DNA from: Zarea fungicola
Taxonomy: Eukaryota; Ascomycota; Sordariomycetes; Hypocreales; Cordycipitaceae
Length of the DNA stretch: 64,000 nucleotides
Direction of reading: 5' to 3'
NCBI GenBank assembly: GCA_900169235.1
Contig: FWCC01000328.1
Span: forward strand, 344,479-408,478
A model generated the notes under the pieces. That model did no database searches. It saw only the letters and a list, made by a program, of their open reading frames with translations, and had not been told where the DNA came from. Shown one piece after another: positions 44,907 through 56,629 of the stretch. The position numbers and the translations under genes are program-made. Within the stretch, counting starts at the first letter, position 1. Every line of letters starts with the position of its first letter.

Positions 44907-47387
44907 ATGAACGACAACACAGCTGGCGGCTCACCACGCTATGTACGCAGCCGCATTAGCAATGCATGCGACGGATGTAAGGCTCGAAAAGTAAAATGTG
45001 ACGGCAAGCATCCCTGTGGCTACTGTGCAGGGCGGCAGCGTGGCGATACATGCCACTATTCAGCGCAAAGGCGTCGAAGGAATGTGGTCATGACGGAGCG
45101 TGACGCGCAGAGGATCACAACGCCGCCCGGGACAATTGGAACAGCCACGGCATCACCGACGCCAGATGCCCTTCAGCGACCACTCCCTGCTTCTGGCGAG
45201 GGACATTTGTATCGCGAAGGGCAGCAGCAAGAGCAGAGTGCCACTAGACCGGCAAGAGCTGTGGCTGTGGCGAGCAATGGCAACACCCCTAGGACAAGAC
45301 GCCGGGTGAAGAATCCAACAGCTTCAAAAAATGCGGGCAACTATGGCGATGGGAAGAGACACCGCAACTCAGCGCACCGGCCGTCTGCAGAGACGGCAGA
45401 GGATGATACGGATGTTCCGCGCGAGGCTCGACTTTTACGGGACGCGCACGGCAAGCTGATATTTATCGGAGACTGTGCGCCTCTTTCATTCTTTCAGTCA
45501 GTTAGGCAAGTCGTAACCAGCCGAGTGAGCCAGCATGCCTTTGCACCGCAGACGAGTCGATATTCCGTCCTTGAGAATGCCCCAGCTCATCCGCCCAGAC
45601 GTAATGGTGCTTCGGACTTCTCACCTGGTGGCATGCCAGCAGTGCGCGCTGGGGAAATGGCCACTGCCGTATCCGCATACCTATCGGCGACCGCTGGTAT
45701 AATTGACTTGTTTGATAACTCGACTCTGTTGGATGACTTCCTGCTGTGGGCGGACCAGCAACACAGGCGACGGGATGGGGCGTCGACAATCAAGTACCTT
45801 GTACTAGCAATTGGTAGGTTGATGGACGACGAGGCGCTGGCGCAGGAATACTTCGAGTATGCAAGGAGCCAGGCATACATTGATATGAGTGGCGATTTGA
45901 GCGCCGAAACTGTGCAGACATTCCTCCTCATCACCGTTTACATGCTCTGTTCCTGCCAGATAAACGGCGCATTCCTATTTTTTGGCATTGCCGCACGTGC
46001 GGCGTACTCCATCGGTGTGCATCGCACCGAGGTCAACTCGCGCTTTGGCCAGGCAGTCCACCGACAGCGAGATAATCTATGGAAGAGTCTGCGTGTAGTG
46101 GACTTGTTCCTCAGCACTTCGATGGGCCGCCCTCCTGCGACGTCTGACATTGACTGCACTGTTTCTTACCGCTCGCTGGATGATGACGGCAATGAGGTGC
46201 TCGACCTACTCAATGCCTCGGTTCAGATTCTCATTATTGCAGAAACTATTGTCGTGGAAATTTATTCGCGGCGAAAAATCTCTCTCCAACTCACGGAGGG
46301 GATCTCACTACAACTACGTTGCTGGTCAGACCGCTGGCTGCAGCAGCTCAAGGATCTAATAACGCAGTCGGCGGCCACTGAGAGTGAGGCTCAGGTTAGT
46401 GGGGCATGCCAGGTGCTATCAACGTACTATTACTCAGTAATGCTGGTATCACGGCCCTTTCTCATGTACGAACTCTACAGGCGGCTATCGGATCCGCCAG
46501 ACGGGGGAGCTGCTGGACGAGCAGTCATACCTCCTTCGGCAAAGACGAAGCTGGCGGATGCCTGCATTGATGCGGCAAGCTTGATGATCGACCCGGTATT
46601 AGACCTCATCGAACAAAATGTGCTCGATCACCGTGCGCCAATGTTGGTATCATGGCTGTTTGCCGCATCACTAGTCCTTGGTGTGGGCCTACTGGGCGGA
46701 TTCGGCAGGATACTGGAAAAGTATGCCCGCATGTCTATACAGACACTGGACCATTTTGCGCAAACCGACGGGCACGCCGCTCAGTACAGTCTTATCGCCC
46801 AATCGCTGCTCACAACTGCACTAGAGGACCTGGAGCAGCGCGAGATGCAGGAGCGCATGAGACGAACGGAGAGCTCTAGCCAGCTGTTTGGCCTCGTCCC
46901 GCACGACAGCCGCGTGTCATTAGGAGGCGGCGGTGGGAATGGCAGCGCAATTAATGCCAATTCGCCGCGAGAAACTCCCAGCCATCGAACAGGCATGCTG
47001 CAAACGCAAGCAGAAGGACCTCCGGCAACTGCGCTTGGAGCGGCGGCGGCGGCAGTAATAACATCGGCCAATACGAATGACGGAGGAACACCTCGAGGTG
47101 GCCATCAAGGTGCTATACCAGTGGCATGGCAAGCCCGGCGCACCATGGATCGCGACCTCGAACGAGATAGCAGGTTTAGCACCATGGCGGCTGTGCCATC
47201 GCCTCGCGTCGGAGACATTGAGTCGGCATTTTTGGGTCTATCAGAGTCTATGCTACACACTCCCGACGGCGACTACTGGAGTAACTCATTTGGGGTCAAT
47301 GAAGGCGATGCAGGCGCCGGCGCAGCAGTGAATTTATTCCCGTTAATGGATGCCGGTGGAGGCATTGACCTGGCGCACTATTTCTGA
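44907..47387 (+). CDS. Zn2Cys6 transcription factor next to kynurenine-pathway genes
   Basis: A single exon encodes 826 residues from the ATG at 44907 (MNDNTAGGSPRYVRSRIS). A longer form from 44697 is possible. The zinc cluster comes 23 residues in: NACDGCKARKVKCDGKHPCGYC, ending in the sixth Cys of GDTC. A long Ser/Arg/Thr-rich linker leads to EARLLRDAHGKLIFIGDCAPLSFF, a motif seen before the regulatory domain in one large subgroup of fungal regulators. The fungal_trans domain follows with TFLLITVYMLCSCQINGAFLF, ARAAYSIGVHRTEVNSRFG and STSMGRPPATSDIDCTV. The C-terminus has Gly-, Asn- and Ala-rich runs and an acidic end. It is convergent with kynureninase 0.7 kb away. A role in tryptophan catabolism is suggested by position only. 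Confidence 0.88.
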   Translation: MNDNTAGGSPRYVRSRISNACDGCKARKVKCDGKHPCGYCAGRQRGDTCHYSAQRRRRNVVMTERDAQRITTPPGTIGTATASPTPDALQRPLPASGEGHLYREGQQQEQSATRPARAVAVASNGNTPRTRRRVKNPTASKNAGNYGDGKRHRNSAHRPSAETAEDDTDVPREARLLRDAHGKLIFIGDCAPLSFFQSVRQVVTSRVSQHAFAPQTSRYSVLENAPAHPPRRNGASDFSPGGMPAVRAGEMATAVSAYLSATAGIIDLFDNSTLLDDFLLWADQQHRRRDGASTIKYLVLAIGRLMDDEALAQEYFEYARSQAYIDMSGDLSAETVQTFLLITVYMLCSCQINGAFLFFGIAARAAYSIGVHRTEVNSRFGQAVHRQRDNLWKSLRVVDLFLSTSMGRPPATSDIDCTVSYRSLDDDGNEVLDLLNASVQILIIAETIVVEIYSRRKISLQLTEGISLQLRCWSDRWLQQLKDLITQSAATESEAQVSGACQVLSTYYYSVMLVSRPFLMYELYRRLSDPPDGGAAGRAVIPPSAKTKLADACIDAASLMIDPVLDLIEQNVLDHRAPMLVSWLFAASLVLGVGLLGGFGRILEKYARMSIQTLDHFAQTDGHAAQYSLIAQSLLTTALEDLEQREMQERMRRTESSSQLFGLVPHDSRVSLGGGGGNGSAINANSPRETPSHRTGMLQTQAEGPPATALGAAAAAVITSANTNDGGTPRGGHQGAIPVAWQARRTMDRDLERDSRFSTMAAVPSPRVGDIESAFLGLSESMLHTPDGDYWSNSFGVNEGDAGAGAAVNLFPLMDAGGGIDLAHYF

Positions 47388-48108
47388 ATCAGTGTGCTGT
47401 GTATTTTACGTCGTGCTGTTGTGTGTCTACAAACTGGGTACGGCCCCGACACGACCTAGGGAAAGATGCGGTTAACATCGGATGGGAAATTAATCAACAC
47501 TCTGCCTCTTTTACTGTTACGTATTATTTCTCCTGACTGACGTCAAGATATACGGTCATGTGGACACGAAAGATGAAATCCCACCAGGGTCATCCGTATC
47601 CGAACTTCCGAAACAATGTTCTGACATCCGAAATGTGGGCCCCCAAGGGCTGCGACGAAGGTATGTGTTCGGAAACAACAGGGAATGGAAGTGACCCTCT
47701 CTGCTCGACTTGTAAGCTGTTGGCAGCCTGGTCGAAAGCTTGTATGCATCTCTTTATGAAGCAAATCAAACCTCGCAATTGAGTTGAAGGGTCTTAATTC
47801 AAAGACGGTGGCTTGATGTATTCGGCGCCTGCAGAAACGTATTTTCATCGTCAGCTGAGCAGGCAGATGCGTTCCAACCCGTGAGTTTACGCTTAAAAAC
47901 TTCAAAGCAGTTCAAATAAGAATAAAATAGACTCGTATGATGTAAAAACTCATCATTTGATTGAGCCATGGCTGGAGGCACGTCCTCAAATTACGACAAG
48001 GAAATTGATAACTGTATAATAGAACATGTCTTCATACCTACTCTTGTAATCATTAAGATGGGCTCTATCTAATGCTATAGAATTGTGATTCATTATTTTT
48101 AATTTGTT
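47388..48108. other. Convergent 3' intergenic region
   Basis: About 0.72 kb between the regulator and kynureninase stops. It is AT-rich, with only short antisense frames and no gene. Confidence 0.5.
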
Positions 48109-49727
48109 TTACAAACCTAGTGCACTACGCAGAATCTGCATAAACTTCCATACGTCCTCAAATCTCGAGTATAGAGGCACAGGTGCCACACGGATGACAC
48201 CCGGTTTGCGCTTGTCACATAAAACACCATTGACTTCCAGGGCGGCGTTGATGCTATCCAGGAGACCGTCGCGCAGCATGACGCTCAGCTGCGTGCCACG
48301 CTGTAGCGGGTCGCGGGGCGTCAGGATACGGAACAGCGTCTCGTCCTTGGCGTCGGCGAGAATGCCATCGAGCAGGTGCTCCGCATAGGCCGTCAGCACG
48401 AGGGCCTTGGAGCGCAGATCCTTCATGGAGGTCTTGTTGAAAACGGAGAGCGTGCCCGCCAGGCTGGCCAGCTCGAGGGCCGAGGGGTTGGAGGCCTGGT
48501 ACCCCGCGGCGCCCGGCGTGGGCACAAACTTGTTGTCCATGTTGAAGCGGACCGACTTGTCGCCGCCGTACCAGCCCGTCAGGCGCGGGCGATACGTGGG
48601 CGGGCTGTCCGGGCCGTCGCGCCACTCGACGGCGCCGTGGCGCTCGTGGACAAAGGCGCCGGCAATGGCACCGGGTCCGCCGTTGATGTACTTGTAGGTG
48701 CACCAGCAGGCGAAATCCACATCCCAGTCGTGCATCTTAAGCTCGACATTGCCGGCGGCGTGGGCCAGGTCCCAGCCGACGACGATGCCCCGCGCGCGCG
48801 CGTAGGCGGTGATGGTGGGCATGTCGAGCAGCTGGCCCGAGTAGTACTGGATGCCGGGGAGCAGCAGGAGCGCCGTCTCGTCGGCATGCTCGTCAATGGT
48901 GGCGAGGATCTTTTCCGTGGGCATGTAGCAGTCCTCATTGGGCTCAATCTTGACCATGCTCTTGGCCGGGTCGAGGCCGTGCCATGTGACTTGGCTCTCG
49001 ATGGCGTAGTAGTCGCTGGGAAAGGGCCGCCACTCGAGGATGATCTTGTGGCGCTTGGCATCGGGCTTGTAGAAGCTGGCCATCATCATGTGCAGGTTGA
49101 CGGTGAGGGTATTCATGATGACAATCTCGCTCGGAGAGGCGCCGACGAGGTCCGCGGACTGCCGGGCGCACTGCTCAGCCATATCCTGCCATTGCGTGAG
49201 GGGCGAGTTGGCCATGTTCTTGAAGTGGCCATTGACGCCGATCGAGGCCCAGGTCTCGAGCTGCGCGTCAATGTACCGGCGGATAGCTTTGGGCTGCGCG
49301 CCGAGAGAGTTGCCGACAAAGTAAATGCCGACTTCGGAGTCGTCGCTCCCTGTGGTACCATTTGTAGTGTGTGCTACACCATTTGTCTTGGCTGAAGCTG
49401 CATGCATGAGAAGAGGGGTTAGCGGGCTGAAGTGAGTCGAAAGGTTATAAGACGCAGCAAAAGAAAACAATCGAGCAAGGGTAAGCCCCCAAGAGAAGAC
49501 AGACCACTTGATGAACTGGAATGAGCAGAAAAATACATACATGGTAGGGTGCCATCCAGAGCAGTCTTCTTGATAGATGCCTTGGTCGGGAGAATGAATT
49601 CATCACGAAGATGGCTCAGTGAGTCTTGAGAGTCCAGCGTCCGGGCAAATTCAACAGAGTTGGCATTGGCTGGGAACTTGGCAGCGGCGCCGCCACGTAG
49701 GCGCTCAACGTAAGCGGCAAGATCCAT
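48109..49727 (-). CDS. BNA5: Kynureninase (L-kynurenine hydrolase)
   Basis: This PLP enzyme cleaves kynurenine or 3-hydroxykynurenine to anthranilate or 3-hydroxyanthranilate plus alanine, in the cytosolic tryptophan-to-NAD route. Exons 49727-49541 and 49397-48109 (143-nt intron, GTATGT donor, GCTAAC branch) give 491 residues. Exon 1 has the substrate-end segment RDEFILP. Exon 2 opens with a variable Thr/Ala/Asn stretch, then [17 protein letters not shown]-fold landmarks are [30 protein letters not shown] (the Asp that contacts the pyridine nitrogen and the following His) and [15 protein letters not shown], with the Schiff-base Lys near residue 298. [10 protein letters not shown] and the C-terminal [15 protein letters not shown] are also family hallmarks. 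It is divergent from indoleamine 2,3-dioxygenase. Confidence 0.95.
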
Positions 49728-51186
49728 GGGGGGACGACAAGGTGCAGGGCTGTTAGTATTAGAGAGCGAGCACGAGGCGCAAATGAACGAATGAAACGTT
49801 GTCTTTTTTGGTTGGGCGCCAAAAGGGAATGAGGGGATTCGAGTATGCAGACAGGGATAACGAATGCTTTATGACAAAGTGGTGCAGGCAATGGCGTATT
49901 CGCATGTAAAGAGTACCAGCAGGCTATGGATCAGAAGCGGGAAAAGCGGGAAGAAAGGAAACTTGGACGACTTCGCAAACCACTTTATGTTCCGAGCCGT
50001 CGAGCCCCTCGCGCGCCAAAGGTGGGGGAGGAAATCACCAAAAGGCGGGAGCGTGAGCGACAGCGTTTTTCACTAACTGATTAGAGTCGTTGGTGCAACT
50101 AGGGCGACTCCGAACTTCCGGGATCCGAACAGCCGCGAAAGTCTCTGCCCAGTTGCGATGGGCTTGGCCCCAACAACAACGCTGCAAGTGAAAACCATAA
50201 AGGAATCAAGCATAAGGCATGTTGGAGATAATGGAAAGCTGCCGAGACAGAAACATCGAATGTACCGAGTCTCGCTCAAAGTAGTAACTGCCAGTGTATT
50301 AAGACAGTTGCACAAACCACCACCACCACCCGTCTGTGGTAGGTTTCCACTTCTGCACGTAGCTAGGACTGTCCTTGTACTGTACTGTTTGCATGCAACT
50401 AGTGGAGACAAGGCCAATGTCCGAGGGGGGCGTAGAAGAGTTCAAAGTGATCAACTAGTAATACAAGAAGCAGAAACGGCGTCTTACGTGCAAAGCTGAG
50501 TGGCTGCTGCACTTTGCCTGGCCGATGCAATGCAATGCAACCCTGCAAGGATAACTACATGTTCGTCACAAAATGTAACCCACTCGCATCTTCAAAACAA
50601 TTGCTTACTGGCTGATCATGGGCCTTAAATGGCTCGAGTTTGAGGTCGCCTCATGGTCAGAAATGCGTAAAGCAAAAGCCAGCAAGCCAAGGGCGCGTAG
50701 TTATCCTGCCCAGTCTATTGGGGGCCGTTTTATTGATAGTATTAGTAGAATTAGTAGCTTCGGGCTAATAGATTATGCACCTTCGTCTCACTTTTTCGAC
50801 TGTGCCTCTCGGGTGCACTACTTAGCGGATGACGGATCTTCGCAATCTCGGTGGAATTCCAAACTCAGCGATGTAACGCCATCCGAACACCCGGTAACCT
50901 TGTAAGCTTCCTCAATCTCGAACACGGAAACTGACGCTTTGTTTGCCCCCCCCCCCCCAAATCTGGTTGTATTTCTTATCCCCGTACTCCGTATTTTTCT
51001 TCATTTTTAATGCGTATCAATCCCTTCTGCTAAATATTTGTCTTCGTCTCATCCAAAAACTAAGCGCGACACCCCCTATAGAACGGCCGCCTTGATCTGT
51101 CTTACATGCCACTGATCTCAAGCTAATTGATTTTACTTCCTACACAAACTACAACATTCCACAAGGCCTCTTTACCCCAGGCCACC
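49728..51186. promoter_or_regulatory. Shared 1.46 kb divergent promoter of kynureninase and indoleamine dioxygenase genes
   Basis: This is the only sequence between the two start codons. It contains a run of 13 Cs at 50946-50958, TACTCCGTA at 50985-50993 and a GCCACC context before the dioxygenase ATG. Short open frames inside it lack domains. Joint control is plausible because the two enzymes belong to one pathway, but no binding site is identified. Confidence 0.5.
50946..50958. repeat. Poly-C/G homopolymer
   Basis: A run of 13 C in the kynureninase/dioxygenase promoter region. It is prone to length change and sequencing error. Confidence 0.8.
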
Positions 51187-52566
51187 ATGTCACCGCATGC
51201 TGTGCAACCAGTACCAGGGTCACCGCGCCTCGGCCTCAATTTCAATGATTTTGCTGTTACCAAGAATGCTTTCCTTCCTGAAAAGACACCCGTCCATATC
51301 CTGTCCGACCAGTACTATGCACCTTGGGAGATAGTGGCACAGAATCTCGCCGGGTTAATTGACGAGGGGACAATTCGCACGGCCATTCGACGCATACCGA
51401 TTCTCTCCGTCGATAGACTGGCATCTGAGGCGGAATGGCGCAGAGCATATGTCATTCTTGGATTCATGACACACGCCTACGTCTGGGGCGGGGACAAGCC
51501 CGAAGAAGTATGTCTTTTTTTACTACGTCATTCTCTCTCTCTCTTCAAGAAGATACGGCCAAAATAACATTATTCTAACATTTTATTCTCGAAAAACTAG
51601 ATTCTCCCTCCGCAAATAGCAGTTCCCTTCCTCAAAGTCGCAGACCATCTTGAGCTGCCACCCGTTCTCACCTATGCCGGCTGCAACCTGTGGAATTTTA
51701 CCTGCCAAGGCGACGACTTCTCCGACCTCGCCAAGCTCAAAATCTGCGTCAGCTTCACTGGTACTGAGTCCGAGTCGTGGTTTTTCCTCATTAGCGTTGC
51801 CATGGAGGCCAAGGCCGCCGGCATCCTGCAAAGCATGGCCACGGCCCTCGAGTGCGTCAAAGCCCGCGACTACGCCGGCGTCATCCACGGCCTCGAGCAG
51901 CTGCACCACTGCATCGACGGCGTCGCCCAGCTTCTCGAGCGCATGCACGAGAAATGCGACCCCATGATCTTCTACCACCGCATCCGGCCCTTTCTCGCGG
52001 GCAGCCGCAACATGGCCGCCGCCGGCCTGCCCCGGGGCGTCTTCTACGACGAGGGCCGCAACGGTGCCGGCGATTGGCGCCAGCTCTCCGGCGGCAGCAA
52101 CGGGCAGAGCTCCCTGATCCAGTTCTTTGACGTCGTCCTCGGCGTCGAGCACACGGGACACGGCGGGAAGACGAGCACGAGCTTCCACGAGGAGGTCCGC
52201 GAGTACATGCCCGGCCCGCATCGGCGCTTCCTCGTGCAAATGGCCCGCATGGGCAGCATCCGCGAGCTCGCCATGGTGCCGCCGCAGACGGATGAGCAGC
52301 GGGCGCTCCGCGCGGCCTACACGGCGGCGACGGCGGCGCTTGCCGCGTTTCGCCAGAAGCACATTTCGATCGTGACGCGGTACATCATCATTCCGTCCAA
52401 GCAGCCGTGGCAGGGCAAGAAGGGCACGCGGAACCTGGCCAGCGCGTCGACCGAGGCCAAGGAGGACGGGCAGCTGACGGGCACTGGTGGCACATCGCTG
52501 GTGCCGTTCTTGAAAGAGGCCCGCGATGAAACGACGCAGGCGGGGAAACTGGAACGACGACAATAG
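51187..52566 (+). CDS. Indoleamine 2,3-dioxygenase family protein
   Basis: This heme dioxygenase opens the indole ring of tryptophan to N-formylkynurenine, the entry step of the kynurenine pathway. Exons 51187-51507 and 51601-52566 (93-nt intron) give 428 residues. The small domain has PVHILSDQYYAPWEIVAQNL. The large domain has the family blocks LPPVLTYAGCNLWNF, VSFTGTESESWFF, FYHRIRPFLAG, LPRGVFYDEG, QLSGGSNGQSSLIQFFDVVLG, REYMPGPHRRFL, and the C-terminal HISIVTRYIII. The usual proximal heme His lies just before the F-x3-x-R-x-Y-M-P block. Here that region is GGKTSTSFHEEVREYMP, with no His at the expected spot. Filamentous ascomycetes carry several IDO subtypes, some with little activity, so this may not be the main BNA2 enzyme. 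The GCCACC context supports the ATG at 51187. Confidence 0.92.
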
Positions 52567-52821
52567 TAGACAAAGATGAAAAGAAGTGGGCAGGGGAGTT
52601 CAACGAACTCGCATATTGTATATAGACATTTACAACGACACGCAGCGATGTTTTTCTATAGATGGCATTTGAAAGCCTTTCCAATGCAAATTTATCCTGA
52701 ATCAGGACATCTATTTCTCATATATCCTATGCTATTCATAATACCATGCTCCTTTAACTTCTATTGTTACAAAGCCATGATTTTTCAATGTTTGTACAAA
52801 TGCCATCATCTTTTTTCGTAT

Positions 52822-54689
52822 TTACAAGACCATGGCGACGACGGCAATGAGTGCAACTGTCATACCAAAGGTTGCAATGTCGGAGCCAGAGGCGGCAGCA
52901 TTCTTGGGGGGAGGGGTGCTGGTAGCACTGGCGCTGGGGTTGGCAGTGGCCGTACCGTTGCTGCCGCCGGAAGAAGGACCAGAGCCGGGCGACTTCTTAT
53001 CCGTCGTGACAACGCGCTTCTCGAGCGCATTGGTGAGAGGTGTATTGGCCTTGACATAGGCTTCAAACACATCAGAGTCGGAGTCGAGAGCAGCAAAGCC
53101 AGTTGTGGGCTCAAGAAGGTTGTCGCCACCCTTGGCCACGAAGTCGAGAGTGACGACGCGGTAATCCTGGCGGCTCTCATCAAGGGGCTTGCCGCCAATG
53201 GTGACGCTAATGAGCTTCTTGCCCGAGTCATTGTCGGGGTTATACTCAATCTTGATGTCCTTGGAAATCTGGAACCAAGAAGAAGTCTTCTTCTTGCTAA
53301 ACTGGTTCTCGCGGGAGACCCAGCCCTCAATGCTCTTGCGTAGATCCTTACCCGAGTAGGGAAGCTCGACAACAGTGTTGCCAAAAGGGAAGGAGGTGAG
53401 GACCTGGCCGCGAGTAATGTTGCCGGCAGCAATAGTGGCGCGGATACCGCCAGCATTCATGAAAGCAAAGTCGGCGGGCTCCTCGCCAGCGTTCTTGGAG
53501 AGGTTGCGGCGGTAGTCGAGCATGGCGTCAACCATGGCCTGGCCGAGGAGACAATCGGTCTTCTGGCAGGTGGTTTGGTCGAGCTCATTCTTGGTGGTTC
53601 CGATGACCTGGCTAGCAAACTCTTCAAAGGGCTTGCGCCAAGCAAGAATCCTGTCCTGGAGGGACTTTTCGGGCTTGGTCGAGTTTGTCATCTGGATGGG
53701 GGCACCATGGTAGCTGAGCGCACGACCCTCCCTGTCAAAGGTAAGATCAATGGAGCCCAGGTACTCGCCCCAGCGATATGAGGTAACAATGAAGACTTCC
53801 TTGCCGGACTGATCCTTGATAATGGTGGGGTATTTCCCGGCGGCATTGGGCATGTCACCGATCAGGGTGTGGCTATGGCCACCGATGATAAGGGAGAGAC
53901 CCTCGGTGTTTTGAGCCAACTTCTGGTCCTCATCGTAACCAATGTGGGTGAGAGCAATGATGCGGCGAATGTCGGTCGTGTTGCGAATTTCCCAGATTGC
54001 CTTTTGAACCTCGGTCGTGGGGTCGAGGAAGGTGGTACCCTTGCCGACATTGGAGATGCCCTTGGTGGTCTCTGTGGTGACACCAATGACGGCAAGCTTG
54101 TGCTGGTCAAAGATGTGGTAGTTTTTGACAGTCTTGTTGAGAGCCTCGTACTCGGATTTGACATTGCAAGACACGACGGGAAAGGTCAGGTTCTTGAGGA
54201 ACTTGCCGAGCTCCTCATCGCCATTGTCCCACTCGTGGTTGCCAAGGGTCATGACGTCAAACTTGAGGTCATTGATGGTCTGCGCAATCTTCTCGCCACC
54301 GTAGTAGGAGAAAAAGAGCGTGCCCTGGAACTCGTCACCGGCGTTGAGCAGTAGGTGGTCGGGGTAGGTCTTGCGCAGCTCCTCGACCTTGGTCTTGATG
54401 CGAGCGTAGCCACCAAAGCAGCCCTTGGAAGGGTCTGTACAATCGGCACCAGACTTGGCAAACTCATCAATATGGGAGTGAACATCGTTGACATGAATAA
54501 AAGCTGTTGAAAGGCGGGTTAGTTGATGACTCCCAGGTTGCCTGGGGCGAGCGGCCACGACGTACTCATGTTGTAGTTGCCAGCACTGTCGATGAAGCGC
54601 TTGGAAAGCTGACGCTTGCTGTAGAGGACGTCATCGGCAGCGACACAAGAAGCGACGCTGAGCGCCGCAAGCAGAGCAGTCGTCTTCAT
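52822..54689 (-). CDS. Secreted, probably GPI-anchored 5'-nucleotidase
   Basis: This is a UshA/CD73-type metallophosphatase that removes phosphate from nucleoside monophosphates (or other nucleotides) outside the cell. Exons 54689-54566 and 54503-52822 give 601 residues. MKTTALLAALSVASCVAA is a signal peptide. The metallophosphoesterase domain carries the metal ligands in FIHVNDVHSHID, LLLNAGDEFQGT, VMTLGNHEWDNG, ALTHIGYDED and IIGGHSHTLIG. The C-terminal nucleotide-binding domain has MNAGGIRATIAAGNITRGQ, TSFPFGNTVVELPYSG and VVTLDFVAKGGDNLL. A Ser/Gly/Pro linker leads to a terminal hydrophobic tail (SDIATFGMTVALIAVVAMVL) after small residues, the form of a GPI signal. N-x-S/T sites are frequent. 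It is convergent with the dioxygenase gene. Confidence 0.93.
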
Positions 54690-56629
54690 GATGGGCGGCA
54701 CTGGGGATGTCTTGCTACAGGTCGTGGTCGGAGCAGGTGAGTCGCACGAGGAGCTGCGACAAGTGAATTGGGGCAACCCGCCCGCTCTTAAATACAATTC
54801 CCGCAATTAAGCAAAAGTACCGACAACCAAAAAAGAAGCATAAAAATAACGACTGGGGTTGTTCGGACGCGACGGGGAAAAAAAAGCTTGGCAGTGGAGA
54901 GGGACGGGGTTGAAAGAGGCAGGTGTTGATGCTGGTGGTGGATTGAGACGTTTTGGTAGGGGCAAGTCTTGCAAGCGAGGTTTAGTGTGTGTCTGCTGAT
55001 GGTGCTGTCGCCAAGCTGCACGTGGGCAATACCAGAGGGTCTCATATGCAGGCAGCCATGCTGGTGAATAAGAAAAAGATGCACGTGTAGGGCATATTGA
55101 GTATGATGAAGGCAGGAGAACTGATAAACAATAAAAAGTTGTAAATTTTGGTACATGCTGGTGGCATCTGTGCTCAATAGCCTGTGCTGTGCCCAATGAG
55201 CGACTGATGCACTTACTTGCCTATGTGGGCTGGTACTTACGGCGAGCCGGTAGAGCTCGTTCACCAGCGGCAGGCAGAGCAGCACCCACAACCTCAACTG
55301 TGCAGAGTACTCGAAACCAACGTACATATATTTCTACAAATCCCATCCTGTTACCGAGAATCCGGCCTAGCCCTAGTTCCTCAGTGACCGCTTCAATGTC
55401 CTCCGTGACGGACTTGACCGAGCCAAGCCTCAAAGCTCTTGGCGGTCCCCAAGGCTGACAATTAACTGGGTCTCAAGTTATGGTTATATTACTCCGTTCT
55501 GGCCACCCTACAAGGCCGAAATATCAATCTTCAAAGGAGCATGGACTCACATACACGGCCGTCATAAAGCCCAAGCTCCACCCTCGCTTATAGTGGATAA
55601 TGCGTCCATCCTGACAACTTGACAAGCGTCTTTGGAGGCCAGGCCAGAGCTGTTTAAAGTTCAGATTTGATTAGAACTTAAAAAAAAAACAGTATCACAG
55701 AAACCTTTGGCTGCCTATCAGACACTGGAGGTATTGACTTGTTCGAAGATACGGTTCATGGGCAATGGCATACACTGGGTCCGGTTTAACTATTCATCAC
55801 CAGAATCATAAAAACTGACTTAATTACCCGGATTTCTAGAGTTTTGTGCAACAAAAATACCCACTGTGGCCCATGTCGTTACTATTGGACAGAGACATCG
55901 AAATTTAGTTTGCCAAAGACTCCCGTCCGACTTCACTAATTAGATCTAGAAATTTGTCCGCGGGGCAATTATAGAACTCGTTGCTTATGTGGATTGGTGT
56001 GAGGTTTACGTGCTGCAGCGTCTCCCTGAAAACCATGGAGCAAATTTGTGATGTTGGACAGGGAGTATTCTGCAATGGGACCAGGTCCAGGATGGCATAT
56101 TTGGCTTAAAACAAAGTGTTTGGGACTTTCAATGGATGAATGATCTGAAATGTGTTTGAACGAAAAACGAAAAAAAAGAAAGAAAAAAAAGGACACATCG
56201 TCCCAAAAGAGGTTCGGCAAGTACTATCAAGGCCATAAGGAGAGTGGCATATAAAATTTAGTACCACTGTTGTTGGCAAGCACCAAAGGACACCGCTGAT
56301 TATCATCGCTTGGACAAGCCACGAAGATTTATAGCATCAATATCAGGAGTAATATCTTCGCCCCTTCTCCCTTGTTGTTTCCTGTAGAACATGCTTCCTC
56401 ACCACCGGACTTCTTGCAACCGATGCAACTAGGAGTAGTCGCCGCACAGAGCGATGCACTGCGCTTGCCTAACAAGCCGGCCTTGTTACAACGTCACCTC
56501 CATCCCTACTGGGGAAAGGGAAAGACTTTTTGAAAGAAACACTAAATCGCCTGCTTTCCAATTCAAAAACTGTTACCCTATAATTTAAGACTCTACACAC
56601 TGTGCATATACTTTCATTGCGCGAGAAAT
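54690..56629. other. Intergenic region upstream of the 5'-nucleotidase
   Basis: Almost 2 kb with no supported gene. The first 600 bp are the likely 5'-nucleotidase promoter. The rest is AT-rich with scattered short frames. Confidence 0.45.

Noticed and set aside
48376..49395. 339-codon open frame antisense to kynureninase
   Set aside because: Same codon-bias shadow. The sense strand carries PLP-enzyme motifs.
51583..52563. 326-codon open frame antisense to indoleamine dioxygenase
   Set aside because: Ala/Arg/Gly-rich shadow frame with no domain.
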